In this document: positions 8,726 to 16,377 of the stretch, one piece after another
Numbering within the stretch: the stretch's first letter is position 1
Layout: each line of letters opens with the position of its first letter
Origin: Pseudomonas moorei
Lineage (GTDB): Bacteria > Pseudomonadota > Gammaproteobacteria > Pseudomonadales > Pseudomonadaceae
DNA: 64,000 nucleotides
Direction of reading: 5' to 3'
Assembly (NCBI RefSeq): GCF_008801475.1
Contig: NZ_VZPP01000018.1
Coordinates: 1-64,000 of the forward strand
The notes under the pieces: model-generated
Databases searched by the model: none
Told to the model about the DNA's origin: nothing
What the model saw: the letters and a program-made list of their open reading frames with translations, nothing else
Position numbers and translations under genes: made by a program

Positions 8726-9793
8726 ATGCTGGACTGGAAGAACCGCGCCGGTAGCGCGCCTGAACGTGCCGCTGAACCGAAGTCGGCTACCCGCAGTTAT
8801 CTGGGCGGTCTGTTGTTCAGCCGGGCGCTGGCCACACTGCTGGCCATCTACCTGCTGGTGACGGGCATCCTGGGCTGGTATTGGAGCGAGGAGCCCGCCT
8901 TGTTTCCGGTGCAGCAGAATGCGCAAATGGCGGCCGAGAAAGAAGGCAAGCAGATGGTGGTCGGCTATACCACAGTCGAAACCCTCAAGACCGTAGCCGG
9001 GACATTGCTGAACAAGCCGGGCGGCTACATTTCCAATGATCGTTTCCCGCCGGGCCTGTGGATGGACAACATGCCGAGCTGGGAATATGGCGTGCTGGTG
9101 CAAGTGCGCGATCTGACCCGTGCATTGCGCAAAGACTTCGCCCGTTCGCAATCGCAGTCCGCTGAAGACGCCGATCTGGCGAAGGCCGAGCCGCGTTTCA
9201 ACTTCGACAATAAAAGCTGGGTGCTGCCATCCAGTGAGTCCGAGTACCAGGAAGGCATCAATTCCCTGAGTCGCTATCAGGCGCGTCTGTCGGATCCGAA
9301 CCAGAAAACCGCGCTGTTCTATGCCCGTGCCGACAACCTGAACAACTGGCTGGGCGACGTCGGGACTCGTCTGGGTTCGCTGTCGCAACGCCTGTCGGCC
9401 AGTGTCGGCCGGGTCAAGCTCAACACGTCGTTGAAGACTGAGGTTGTGGTGCCGGGTGTGGCGCCGCAAGTCGACGAGGAAATCGTCGAGACCCCGTGGA
9501 TGCAGATCGATAACGTGTTCTACGAAGCCCGCGGTCAGGCCTGGGCGTTGTCGCACTTGCTGCGCGCCATCGAGGTCGACTTCGCCGATGTACTGGCGAA
9601 GAAGAACGCCACGGTCAGCGTGCGTCAGATCATCCGTGAGCTGGAAGCTTCGCAGGAACCGGTATGGAGCCCGATGATCCTCAATGGCAGCGGCTTCGGC
9701 GTGCTGGCCAACCACTCGTTGGTCATGGCCAACTACATCTCCCGCGCTAATGCGGCGGTGATCGATTTGCGTCAACTGCTGAATCAGGGCTGA
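8726..9793 (+). CDS. DUF2333 family membrane-anchored protein
   Basis: Function is unknown. The 355-aa protein has a short basic N-terminus, one membrane helix (about residues 32-48, ALATLLAIYLLVTGILGWYW) and a large soluble, probably periplasmic domain. The ribosome site AAAGGA is well placed. It is followed after 3 bp by the Nudix gene, so the two are probably translated together. The pair lies between gcbA and sui1/speA, the same order as PA4842-PA4841 in P. aeruginosa. The family assignment rests on recognition of the sequence and this synteny. Confidence 0.82.
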   Translation: MLDWKNRAGSAPERAAEPKSATRSYLGGLLFSRALATLLAIYLLVTGILGWYWSEEPALFPVQQNAQMAAEKEGKQMVVGYTTVETLKTVAGTLLNKPGGYISNDRFPPGLWMDNMPSWEYGVLVQVRDLTRALRKDFARSQSQSAEDADLAKAEPRFNFDNKSWVLPSSESEYQEGINSLSRYQARLSDPNQKTALFYARADNLNNWLGDVGTRLGSLSQRLSASVGRVKLNTSLKTEVVVPGVAPQVDEEIVETPWMQIDNVFYEARGQAWALSHLLRAIEVDFADVLAKKNATVSVRQIIRELEASQEPVWSPMILNGSGFGVLANHSLVMANYISRANAAVIDLRQLLNQG

Positions 9794-9796
9794 GTC

Positions 9797-10354
9797 ATGG
9801 TCGATAGTGCCAAGGAGGCTGCCCACCGTGCAGCCTCGGATGCGGAACAGATTGCCTGGGTCGACGAGCAGGACAACCTGCTCGGTGCCCTGGTCCGTGC
9901 CGATCTGCGCGAGCGCGGACTGATCGGGCGGGGCACCTACATCATGCTGTTCAACTCCGCCGGTGAGCTTTGCGTGCACCGGCGTACCCTGAGCAAGGCG
10001 ATTTATCCCGGATATTGGGACGTGGCGGCGGGCGGCATGGTGCTGGCCACCGAAAGCTATGCCGAGTCGGCGGCCCGCGAGCTGGAAGAAGAGCTCGGCG
10101 TGAGCGGCGTGGAACTGACCGCCCATGACCATTTCTTCTTCGAGGACACTGGCAACCGTCTCTGGTGTTCGGCGTTTTCGGCGGTGTGGGACGGCCCTTT
10201 GATCCTGCAACCGGAGGAGGTGCTTGAGGCACGTTTCCTGCCGATCGTCGACGTGCTTCGGGAAATCGACGAAAAGCCTTATTGCCCGGACTCTTTGGCA
10301 GCGCTGAAACGCTATCTCAGGGCTCGCGGCGAAGACGTCGCAAAAGAGCTGTAA
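9797..10354 (+). CDS. Nudix hydrolase
   Basis: A hydrolase of nucleoside diphosphates linked to another moiety; the substrate cannot be told from sequence. The Nudix box is complete around residues 76-98: G-MVLAT-E then seven residues then RELEEELG, with the metal-binding glutamates present. At 185 aa it resembles the YfcD-like group related to isopentenyl diphosphate isomerases. The start lies 3 bp after the DUF2333 stop and lacks its own clear ribosome site, suggesting translational coupling. A strong terminator follows. Confidence 0.9.
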   Translation: MVDSAKEAAHRAASDAEQIAWVDEQDNLLGALVRADLRERGLIGRGTYIMLFNSAGELCVHRRTLSKAIYPGYWDVAAGGMVLATESYAESAARELEEELGVSGVELTAHDHFFFEDTGNRLWCSAFSAVWDGPLILQPEEVLEARFLPIVDVLREIDEKPYCPDSLAALKRYLRARGEDVAKEL

Positions 10355-10360
10355 ATTGGC

Positions 10361-10390
10361 GCCGATTGGCTCTTAGCAATCGGCGTTTTT
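10361..10390 (+). terminator. Intrinsic terminator after the Nudix gene
   Basis: GCCGATTG and CAATCGGC (10361-10368 and 10377-10384) form an eight-base stem with an eight-base loop, followed by GTTTTT. Confidence 0.88.
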
Positions 10391-10412
10391 GCCGTTACAC
10401 TGCGCGACCTTT

Positions 10413-10435
10413 TGTAGGAGCGAGCCTGCTCGCGA
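10413..10435. repeat. Single REP element
   Basis: TGTAGGAGCGAGCCTGCTCGCGA is one Pseudomonas REP palindrome without its inverted partner nearby. Confidence 0.75.
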
Positions 10436-10632
10436 AAAACGCAAGGACGACGCGTGCTGCCTGATGCCGATCGTCATCGTTGATGTCCATCGCTGCGATG
10501 CGGCGAACCGACAAGCCAGCTCCTGCAGTGATGTACTGTTTCATTAGCGCTGCCCCTGCCTGAGTGGGGCTTCGCGGTCGATAGCCTTCCCAAGTGCTGC
10601 GACCAGTCTTTGTCCTCCCAAGAGGATTGCCG

Positions 10633-11004
10633 GTGGCCAAAAAAGCCGCATCCTTCGCCGCCCTTGGTGGCCTGGTATTTTCCACCGACGCAGGTCGTCA
10701 TTGCCCGGATTGCAGTAAACCGGTGGACGCCTGCATCTGCAAACAGACCGTTATCCCGGCCGGCGACGGCATTGCTCGCGTGCGTCGCGAAAGCAAGGGT
10801 CGTGGCGGCAAGACGGTGACGACCATCACTGGCGTGCCGCTGGCCGAAGATGCGCTCAAGGAGCTGGCGACTACATTGAAGAAACGATGTGGCACCGGCG
10901 GGGCGTTGAAAGACGGGGTCATTGAAATCCAGGGCGATCATGTCGAGCTACTGTTGGCCGAATTGATCAAGCAAGGTTTCAAAGCGAAGAAGTCCGGCGG
11001 CTAG
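10633..11004 (+). CDS. Sui1/YciH-like translation factor
   Basis: A bacterial homologue of eIF1 (SUI1), thought to influence start-codon selection or stress translation. The C-terminal SUI1 domain includes GRGGKTVTTITGVPL and GTGGALKDGVIEIQGDH. The N-terminal part has a Cys cluster (CPDCSKPVDACIC) resembling a small zinc site. The GTG at 10633 is chosen because AGAGGA lies 7 bp upstream and it yields the usual AKKAASFAALGGLVFST start; an in-frame start at 10594 would add 13 residues. The protein is 123 aa. It precedes speA as PA4840 does in P. aeruginosa. Confidence 0.9.
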   Translation: MAKKAASFAALGGLVFSTDAGRHCPDCSKPVDACICKQTVIPAGDGIARVRRESKGRGGKTVTTITGVPLAEDALKELATTLKKRCGTGGALKDGVIEIQGDHVELLLAELIKQGFKAKKSGG

Positions 11005-11008
11005 CAGC

Positions 11009-11086
11009 CTCTGTGAAAACCACCTGCGGCTTGATCCAGTCCTGATGGCCTTCAGGTCTGGCGTCGTTACCATGGTTTTCACAGAG
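11009..11086. mobile_element. MITE-like element with 14-bp perfect terminal repeats
   Basis: CTCTGTGAAAACCA at 11009-11022 is repeated exactly in inverse at 11073-11086, enclosing 50 bp that contain a smaller hairpin (CCTGA...TCAGG, 11041-11056). There is no ORF. The inward-reading TGTGAAAACC is also present at 120-111 next to the IS fragment at the left edge. The element could be a non-autonomous IS derivative, or simply a large hairpin terminator for sui1. Confidence 0.5.
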
Positions 11087-11222
11087 CCTGTTCATGACCG
11101 GTTTCTAAACTCACTGCGGTCGGCGGGGTCTATTCCTCGTTGACGAACCGTCATTTTCATTCTTTAGACTGCGCCGGCCTGAATCCAGGCGACGCACCAT
11201 GACTTCTTTATAGGGGACTTCG

Positions 11223-13136
11223 ATGTCCGTACGACGCACACGCAAAGACGATGGCAGCCAATGGACAGTTGCGGACAGCCGCAGTGTTTACGGGATTCGC
11301 CATTGGGGGGCCGGGTATTTCGCGATCAACGACGCCGGTCGCGTCGAAGTTCGTCCGAACGGCCCGAGCAGCTCGCCTATCGATCTGTTCGAGCAGGTCG
11401 ACCAGCTGCGTAAAAGCGGCTTGTCCTTGCCGCTGCTGGTACGGTTCCCGGACATTCTGCAAGACCGCGTGCGTCAGCTGACCGGCGCGTTCGACGCCAA
11501 CATCGAGCGCCTGGAATACCAGAGCAAGTACACCGCGCTGTACCCGATCAAGGTGAACCAGCAGGAAGCGGTGATCGAAAACATCATCGCCACGCAGAAC
11601 GTATCCATTGGTCTGGAAGCGGGCTCCAAGCCCGAGTTGCTGGCGGTGCTGGCACTGGCGCCAAAGGGTGGCACCATCGTCTGCAACGGCTACAAGGACC
11701 GTGAGTTCATTCGTCTGGCGCTGATGGGCCAGAAGCTCGGGCACAACGTGTTCATCGTGATCGAGAAAGAATCCGAAGTCGGCCTGGTGATCGAAGAAGC
11801 GGCGTCGCTGAAGGTCAAGCCGCAGGTTGGTCTGCGCGTGCGCCTGTCGTCCCTGGCGTCGAGCAAATGGGCCGATACCGGTGGCGAGAAGTCCAAGTTC
11901 GGTCTGTCGGCGGCGCAACTGCTGTCGGTGGTCGAGCGTTTCCGTGCGGCCGGCCTGGATCAGGGCATTCGCCTGCTGCACTTTCACATGGGTTCGCAGA
12001 TCGCCAACCTGGCGGACTACCAGCACGGTTTCAAGGAAGCGATCCGCTACTACGGCGAGCTGCGCAACCTTGGCCTGCCGGTGGATCACATCGACGTCGG
12101 AGGTGGCCTGGGTGTCGACTACGACGGTACGCACTCGCGTAACGCCAGTTCGATCAACTACGACATGGATGACTACGCCGGTGTCGTGGTCGGGATGCTC
12201 AAGGAATTCTGCGATGCGCAGAGCCTGCCGCACCCGCACATCTTCTCTGAAAGCGGCCGCTCGCTGACCGCGCACCACGCGATGCTGGTGGTGCAGGTGA
12301 CCGACGTCGAGAAGCACAACGACGACGTGCCGCAGATCGAGAATAAAGAAGCGCTGCCGGAGACCGTGCAGTGGCTGGTGGACTTGCTGGGTCCGACCGA
12401 CATCGAGATGGTCACCGAAACCTACTGGCGCGCCACGCACTACATGAGCGATGTCGCCTCGCAGTACGCCGACGGCAAGCTGACCCTGGCCGAAAAGGCC
12501 CTGGCCGAGCAATGCTACTTCGCCGTGTGCCGTCGCCTGCACAACTCGCTGAAGGCGCGTCAGCGTTCCCACCGTCAGGTGCTGGACGAACTCAATGACA
12601 AGCTGGCCGACAAGTACATCTGCAACTTCTCGGTGTTCCAGAGCCTGCCGGACACCTGGGCCATCGACCAGGTCCTGCCGATCATCCCGCTGCATCGCCT
12701 CGACGAAGAGCCGATGCGTCGTGCGGTGCTGCAAGACCTGACCTGCGATTCCGACGGCAAGATCAACCAGTACGTCGATGAGCAGAGCATCGAAACCAGC
12801 CTGCCAGTGCACGCGTTGAACGAAGGCGAGGACTACCTGCTGGGCGTGTTCCTGGTCGGTGCCTACCAGGAAATTCTCGGCGACATGCACAACCTGTTCG
12901 GTGACACCGACTCGGTGAACATCTACCAGAACGCCGATGGCAGTGTGTATCACGCGGGTATCGAAACCCACGACACCATCGAAGACATGCTGCGTTACGT
13001 GCACTTGTCGCCGGAAGAGTTGATGACCCACTACCGCGACAAGTGCGCCAGTGCGCGCATCAGTTCCAGCGAGCGCACCCAGTTCCTCGATGCCTTGCGT
13101 CTGGGTCTGACCCGTTCGTCTTACCTCTCTTCTTGA
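11223..13136 (+). CDS. speA: Biosynthetic arginine decarboxylase
   Basis: A PLP enzyme that converts arginine to agmatine, feeding putrescine and spermidine synthesis. It is a fold-III decarboxylase: ALYPIKVNQQEAVIENI contains the PLP lysine, followed by HFHMGSQI, the phosphate loop DVGGGLGVDYDGT, SESGRSLTAHHAML, and the CDSDGKI motif with the catalytic Cys contributed across the dimer. At 637 aa it is full length. The ATG follows GGGGACTTCG. A 14-bp inverted repeat element lies in the 218-bp gap upstream of it. A small hairpin (13120-13142) spans the stop codon. Confidence 0.97.
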   Translation: MSVRRTRKDDGSQWTVADSRSVYGIRHWGAGYFAINDAGRVEVRPNGPSSSPIDLFEQVDQLRKSGLSLPLLVRFPDILQDRVRQLTGAFDANIERLEYQSKYTALYPIKVNQQEAVIENIIATQNVSIGLEAGSKPELLAVLALAPKGGTIVCNGYKDREFIRLALMGQKLGHNVFIVIEKESEVGLVIEEAASLKVKPQVGLRVRLSSLASSKWADTGGEKSKFGLSAAQLLSVVERFRAAGLDQGIRLLHFHMGSQIANLADYQHGFKEAIRYYGELRNLGLPVDHIDVGGGLGVDYDGTHSRNASSINYDMDDYAGVVVGMLKEFCDAQSLPHPHIFSESGRSLTAHHAMLVVQVTDVEKHNDDVPQIENKEALPETVQWLVDLLGPTDIEMVTETYWRATHYMSDVASQYADGKLTLAEKALAEQCYFAVCRRLHNSLKARQRSHRQVLDELNDKLADKYICNFSVFQSLPDTWAIDQVLPIIPLHRLDEEPMRRAVLQDLTCDSDGKINQYVDEQSIETSLPVHALNEGEDYLLGVFLVGAYQEILGDMHNLFGDTDSVNIYQNADGSVYHAGIETHDTIEDMLRYVHLSPEELMTHYRDKCASARISSSERTQFLDALRLGLTRSSYLSS

Positions 13137-13154
13137 GGTAAGCCCCGTTCTCAT

Positions 13155-13203
13155 CAGGTTGTCTGAAAATTTTCCGTGCGCTTCGGAAATTTCAGATGAC
13201 CTG
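13155..13203. repeat. Long imperfect inverted repeat after speA
   Basis: Arms 13155-13176 and 13184-13203 pair almost completely (allowing G-U pairs and a small bulge) around the loop TGCGCTT. No T-run follows directly. It may be a 3' structure of the speA mRNA or a border of the type VI unit beginning at 13368. Confidence 0.5.
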
Positions 13204-13367
13204 GTGCGACATCTCTCTTTTTCCAGGCGAAAAAACCTGCGTCTTCGGTCATCAGGCCATTTAGTCCTCTTTTCGCGTAGGTCATTTCCTAAGTTGTACT
13301 GCGCCTCTCTACTCGGCCATGTCTCTCGGCGAGAATCCCCGGCCGCCCCTCCTGTAGAGAATCGCCG

Positions 13368-14690
13368 ATGTTCGATCCAGTCAACGAACCCGCATTTCGT
13401 CTGGACGTAGCTGGTCTGTCCGACGCCTTAGAGGTCCTGGCCTTTACCGGTAGAGAATCCATCAGCGAGCCGTTCGTTTTTGACGTGGAGTTGCTGATCG
13501 ATGACCTGACCCTTGACCTTTCCAGCCTGTTGTACCGTTCAGCCTCTTTGCACTTCGGGCCAGCGGGAAACTGCGTGCATGGCCAATTGCACGAGCTGGT
13601 CCAGCGTGACCATGGTCCGGCATCCAGGCTCTGTCATGTACGGCTGGGTCCACGGCTGGCTTGTCTTTCCCAGCGGTTCAGCCAACGCATCTTCAGCGCC
13701 CGCACGGTGCCGCAAATCCTTGATCAGGTGCTCAGGGAGCACGGTATCGTCGGCCAGGCACGCCGCTTCGAGTTGAGCGGCGATTACCCCGCCCGCGATT
13801 TCTGTACCCAATACCGCGAATCGGATCTGCAATTTGTCCAGCGCCTGTGCGCCCAGGAGCGGCTGCATTACCACTTCGAGCACGGGGCACGGGGGCATCG
13901 TGTGGTGATTGCCGATGGACACGGGCATTTTCGTCACGGCGATGCGGCGGTGTTCTGCGCGGATGGCCAGCAACCGGCCGTGCGTCGTCTCGAGGTGCAG
14001 CGATGCGCGGACAACGCGGCGCAGACTGTGCAGTGCCATACGGACCTGCCGACGCTGCGCAGCGGCCAGTTGATGCCGCTCGCCAGACATCCGGTTGCCG
14101 AGTGTAATCAACCGTGGCTACTGACCCATGTCGAGCATCAGGGCAGTCAGGACCCGAACGAGCCCTACAGCAACCAACTGCGCGCCATACGTTGGGAGGC
14201 GCCATTCGAGTCGTCCCATTCTGCGCAGAAACCGGCCATGCACAGCCTGCAGCGGGCGTGGGTGGTGGGTGTCGATGAATCCGCGCCTGATCCCGCGAGA
14301 CCGGTGGCGGTGCAGTTTGACTGGCTGTACCAGGGCGAGGGCGCGGCCCCCAGTCACTGTTGGTTGCCGCTCGCGCCGGCGCTGGAGGCCGAGAATGTCA
14401 CAGGGTTGAGTGAAGGCACTGAAGTGGTGGTGAGCTTTATTGAGGGGGGCCCGGATCAACCGTTGATCACCGGTTTTCTCCATCCGCCACAGTTGCTCGA
14501 AGAGGAAGAAATGCCCGTTTCGTTACCCCTCGATGATTGCCCGCCTGAGGGCGTAACGGACTGGTTGCGTTCCGGCGAGCCCTTGATGTTGCTTTGCCTG
14601 CTGCCCGGTGGCGGCAGTTTCAATCATTGCGCCCAGGCTTTCTGTGCCTGTCGGGCGGCGGCACGGCTTGGCCAGAGCGGTGCGGCATGA
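13368..14690 (+). CDS. Compact type VI secretion tip protein VgrG
   Basis: A VgrG forms the trimeric spike at the tip of the Hcp tube and carries effectors out of the cell. The N-terminal two thirds match the gp27-like domain (FTGRESISEPFVFDVELL, the YRESDLQFVQRLCAQERLHY signature), and the OB-fold region is recognisable in PVAVQFDWLY and EGTEVVVSFIEGGPDQPLITG. At 440 aa it is short: it ends soon after the OB fold, lacks the long gp5 beta-helix, and finishes with a Cys-containing tail (LLCLLPGGGSFNHCAQAFCA). The stop overlaps the DUF4123 start by ATGA. No other T6SS core gene is in the window, so it depends on a cluster elsewhere. Confidence 0.87.
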   Translation: MFDPVNEPAFRLDVAGLSDALEVLAFTGRESISEPFVFDVELLIDDLTLDLSSLLYRSASLHFGPAGNCVHGQLHELVQRDHGPASRLCHVRLGPRLACLSQRFSQRIFSARTVPQILDQVLREHGIVGQARRFELSGDYPARDFCTQYRESDLQFVQRLCAQERLHYHFEHGARGHRVVIADGHGHFRHGDAAVFCADGQQPAVRRLEVQRCADNAAQTVQCHTDLPTLRSGQLMPLARHPVAECNQPWLLTHVEHQGSQDPNEPYSNQLRAIRWEAPFESSHSAQKPAMHSLQRAWVVGVDESAPDPARPVAVQFDWLYQGEGAAPSHCWLPLAPALEAENVTGLSEGTEVVVSFIEGGPDQPLITGFLHPPQLLEEEEMPVSLPLDDCPPEGVTDWLRSGEPLMLLCLLPGGGSFNHCAQAFCACRAAARLGQSGAA

Positions 14691-15487
14691 TCGGCGTGGA
14701 CACACCCGATTCGCTCCCGCAATGGTTGTTGCTGGATAAACCGGGCGCCCCGCAAACGGGCGCAATCCAGCAGCACCGGTTTGCTCACGCCCGGTGGTTC
14801 TGGTTGTTCGAAGGCACGGAGTGGCATGCGCTACGCAAGCAAGGTCCGGTGCTGATCGATCTGCGGACTTGCCCGGCTCTGGCCGAACTTTGTCAGCGCG
14901 AGGCGCCTTACTGGCGTGGATTGCTGTTGGGCAGCGAGGCGCCGGCGTCGGCCTTGCTGACGCACCTGCGACGCATGCTCACGGTCGGTTTCGGCGTGCA
15001 TCACCGCGCCTTGCTGAGTTACTACAACCCTTGCACCGCCAGCTACTTCTTCGATGCCTGCGATGCCGGGGAACTGAGTCGCTGGCTGGGGCCGATCAGT
15101 CAGTTGTGCTGGTTCGGCGGCACCTGGGCGGACCGGGCAAACGGCAGCCAGGGCTGGCAACGGTTGCTCAATCCGGGGCTTGCAGTCAGCCCGCTGGCGA
15201 TCGAGGAAGCACTCAGTGCCCATCAGAAGACAAGGCTGCAAACCTGCCTGCTGGAGCACCACACCTGGCAATGGTGCCAGTCCACCGGCACCGATTACCG
15301 CACGCTGTGGTCCCATCTCCAGGAAGGGCTGACACTGGGTTTCAGCGAGCGTGCGGTGCTCGATGGCTGGTTATGGCTACGCTTGCAGTACCCGGAGGCT
15401 GTGCCCGACCTGCCGCTACCGGGCGTCACTCAGAAAGAACGCCTCGAACGCCTGCGCAATCGTTGGCAAGACCAGCAACCCCGATAG
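14687..15487 (+). CDS. DUF4123 T6SS adaptor/chaperone
   Basis: DUF4123 proteins bind a cognate VgrG tail and load a specific effector onto it. This 266-aa protein has the family's N-terminal WLLLDKPGAPQ, HARWFWLFEGTEWHALR and GPVLIDL segments and the later YYNPCTASYFFDACD block. The ATG at 14687 overlaps the vgrG stop (ATGA), so translation is coupled. The gene just downstream would normally be the cargo; here it is a lipoprotein hydrolase 14 bp away. The family call is good; the pairing with cargo is inference. Confidence 0.85.
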   Translation: MIGVDTPDSLPQWLLLDKPGAPQTGAIQQHRFAHARWFWLFEGTEWHALRKQGPVLIDLRTCPALAELCQREAPYWRGLLLGSEAPASALLTHLRRMLTVGFGVHHRALLSYYNPCTASYFFDACDAGELSRWLGPISQLCWFGGTWADRANGSQGWQRLLNPGLAVSPLAIEEALSAHQKTRLQTCLLEHHTWQWCQSTGTDYRTLWSHLQEGLTLGFSERAVLDGWLWLRLQYPEAVPDLPLPGVTQKERLERLRNRWQDQQPR

Positions 15488-15501
15488 AAGGTACGACACT
15501 G

Positions 15502-16377
15502 ATGGCGAACAGGATCTGGCGGTTGATAGGGTTGATTGCGGGGGCTGTATCGCTGCTCGCGATAACGGCCTGTTCGCCGCTGAAAATGCTCAACGCCCTC
15601 ACGCCCGATGGCACGTTCGACAGGACCGAGGGCATTGCCTATGGCAGCGATCCGCGGCAAAAGCTCGATGTCTATGTGCCGCATCATCCGATGGTCAATG
15701 CGCCGGTGGTGGTGTTTTTCTACGGTGGCAGCTGGAACAGTGGCTCACGCAGCGACTACAGCTTTGTCGGCGAGGCGCTGGCGTCCCGGGGAATGGTCGC
15801 GGTGCTGGCGGACTATCGGTTGTATCCGCAGGTGCGATATCCGCAGTTTCTCGAAGACGCCGCCGGGGCGGTGGCCTGGACCCATGATCACATCCGTCAA
15901 TATGCCGGCAACCCGCAGCGTCTGTACCTGATGGGGCATAGTTCCGGAGCCTACAACGTCGCGATGCTGGCACTGGACCCCGGACTGCTGGGGGCGGTGG
16001 GCCTGTCGCCGCACGACCTCCGCGGCTGGATCGGTCTGGCCGGCCCTTATGATTTCCTGCCGATCAAGAATCCGGATGTGCGCCCGGTGTTTTTCTGGCC
16101 CGACTCACCGCCCCAATCGCAACCGATCAATCACGTCAGTCGCGGCGCACCGCCGGCGCTGTTGATGGCATCGACGGACGATGACGTGGTCAATCCGACG
16201 CGCAACACCGGCGGCCTGGCGCTCAAGCTGCGAGAGGCGGGTGTGCCCGTGCAGGATCTTTATTTCTCTCGCACCGGCCACGCCACGCTGGTGGCGGCGT
16301 TGTCGCGGCCCATGCGCGGGTTGGCGCCGGTGCTGGATGAGGTCACTTCGTTCGTCAGGGCAACCCCGCCTCAGTGA
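15502..16377 (+). CDS. Alpha/beta hydrolase lipoprotein (esterase/lipase-like)
   Basis: A 291-aa serine hydrolase of the BD-FAE/esterase type: oxyanion-hole segment VVFFYGGSW, nucleophile elbow GHSSGA, and likely acid and His in STDDDVVN and RTGHATL. The N-terminus has a hydrophobic signal ending in a lipobox (ITAC) followed by S, so it should be exported and lipid-anchored; Ser at +2 predicts the outer membrane. It starts 14 bp after the DUF4123 gene behind AGAAGG and is the third gene of the vgrG unit. That position suggests cargo, but Sec-exported lipoproteins are unusual T6SS effectors, so an unrelated housekeeping esterase is equally possible. Its stop overlaps the convergent MATE gene by 7 bp. 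Confidence 0.83.
   Translation: MANRIWRLIGLIAGAVSLLAITACSPLKMLNALTPDGTFDRTEGIAYGSDPRQKLDVYVPHHPMVNAPVVVFFYGGSWNSGSRSDYSFVGEALASRGMVAVLADYRLYPQVRYPQFLEDAAGAVAWTHDHIRQYAGNPQRLYLMGHSSGAYNVAMLALDPGLLGAVGLSPHDLRGWIGLAGPYDFLPIKNPDVRPVFFWPDSPPQSQPINHVSRGAPPALLMASTDDDVVNPTRNTGGLALKLREAGVPVQDLYFSRTGHATLVAALSRPMRGLAPVLDEVTSFVRATPPQ

Noticed and set aside
8585..10210. 541-codon minus-strand frame across DUF2333 and Nudix
   Set aside because: It runs through two well-supported plus-strand genes and has low-complexity Gln/Arg/His composition.
10360..10632. Possible small gene between the Nudix gene and sui1
   Set aside because: Only the terminator, a REP and non-coding sequence are seen; open frames here are short and cross the REP.
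11208..13154. 648-codon open frame on the strand opposite speA
   Set aside because: It mirrors speA in the complementary phase, is rich in Arg, His and Gln, and has no domain; long antisense frames are common in high-GC DNA.
15502..16377. Calling the hydrolase a known Tle-class phospholipase effector
   Set aside because: GHSSG fits the broad alpha/beta hydrolase class, but the lipoprotein signal is unusual for Tle effectors and no specific subfamily motif is visible.
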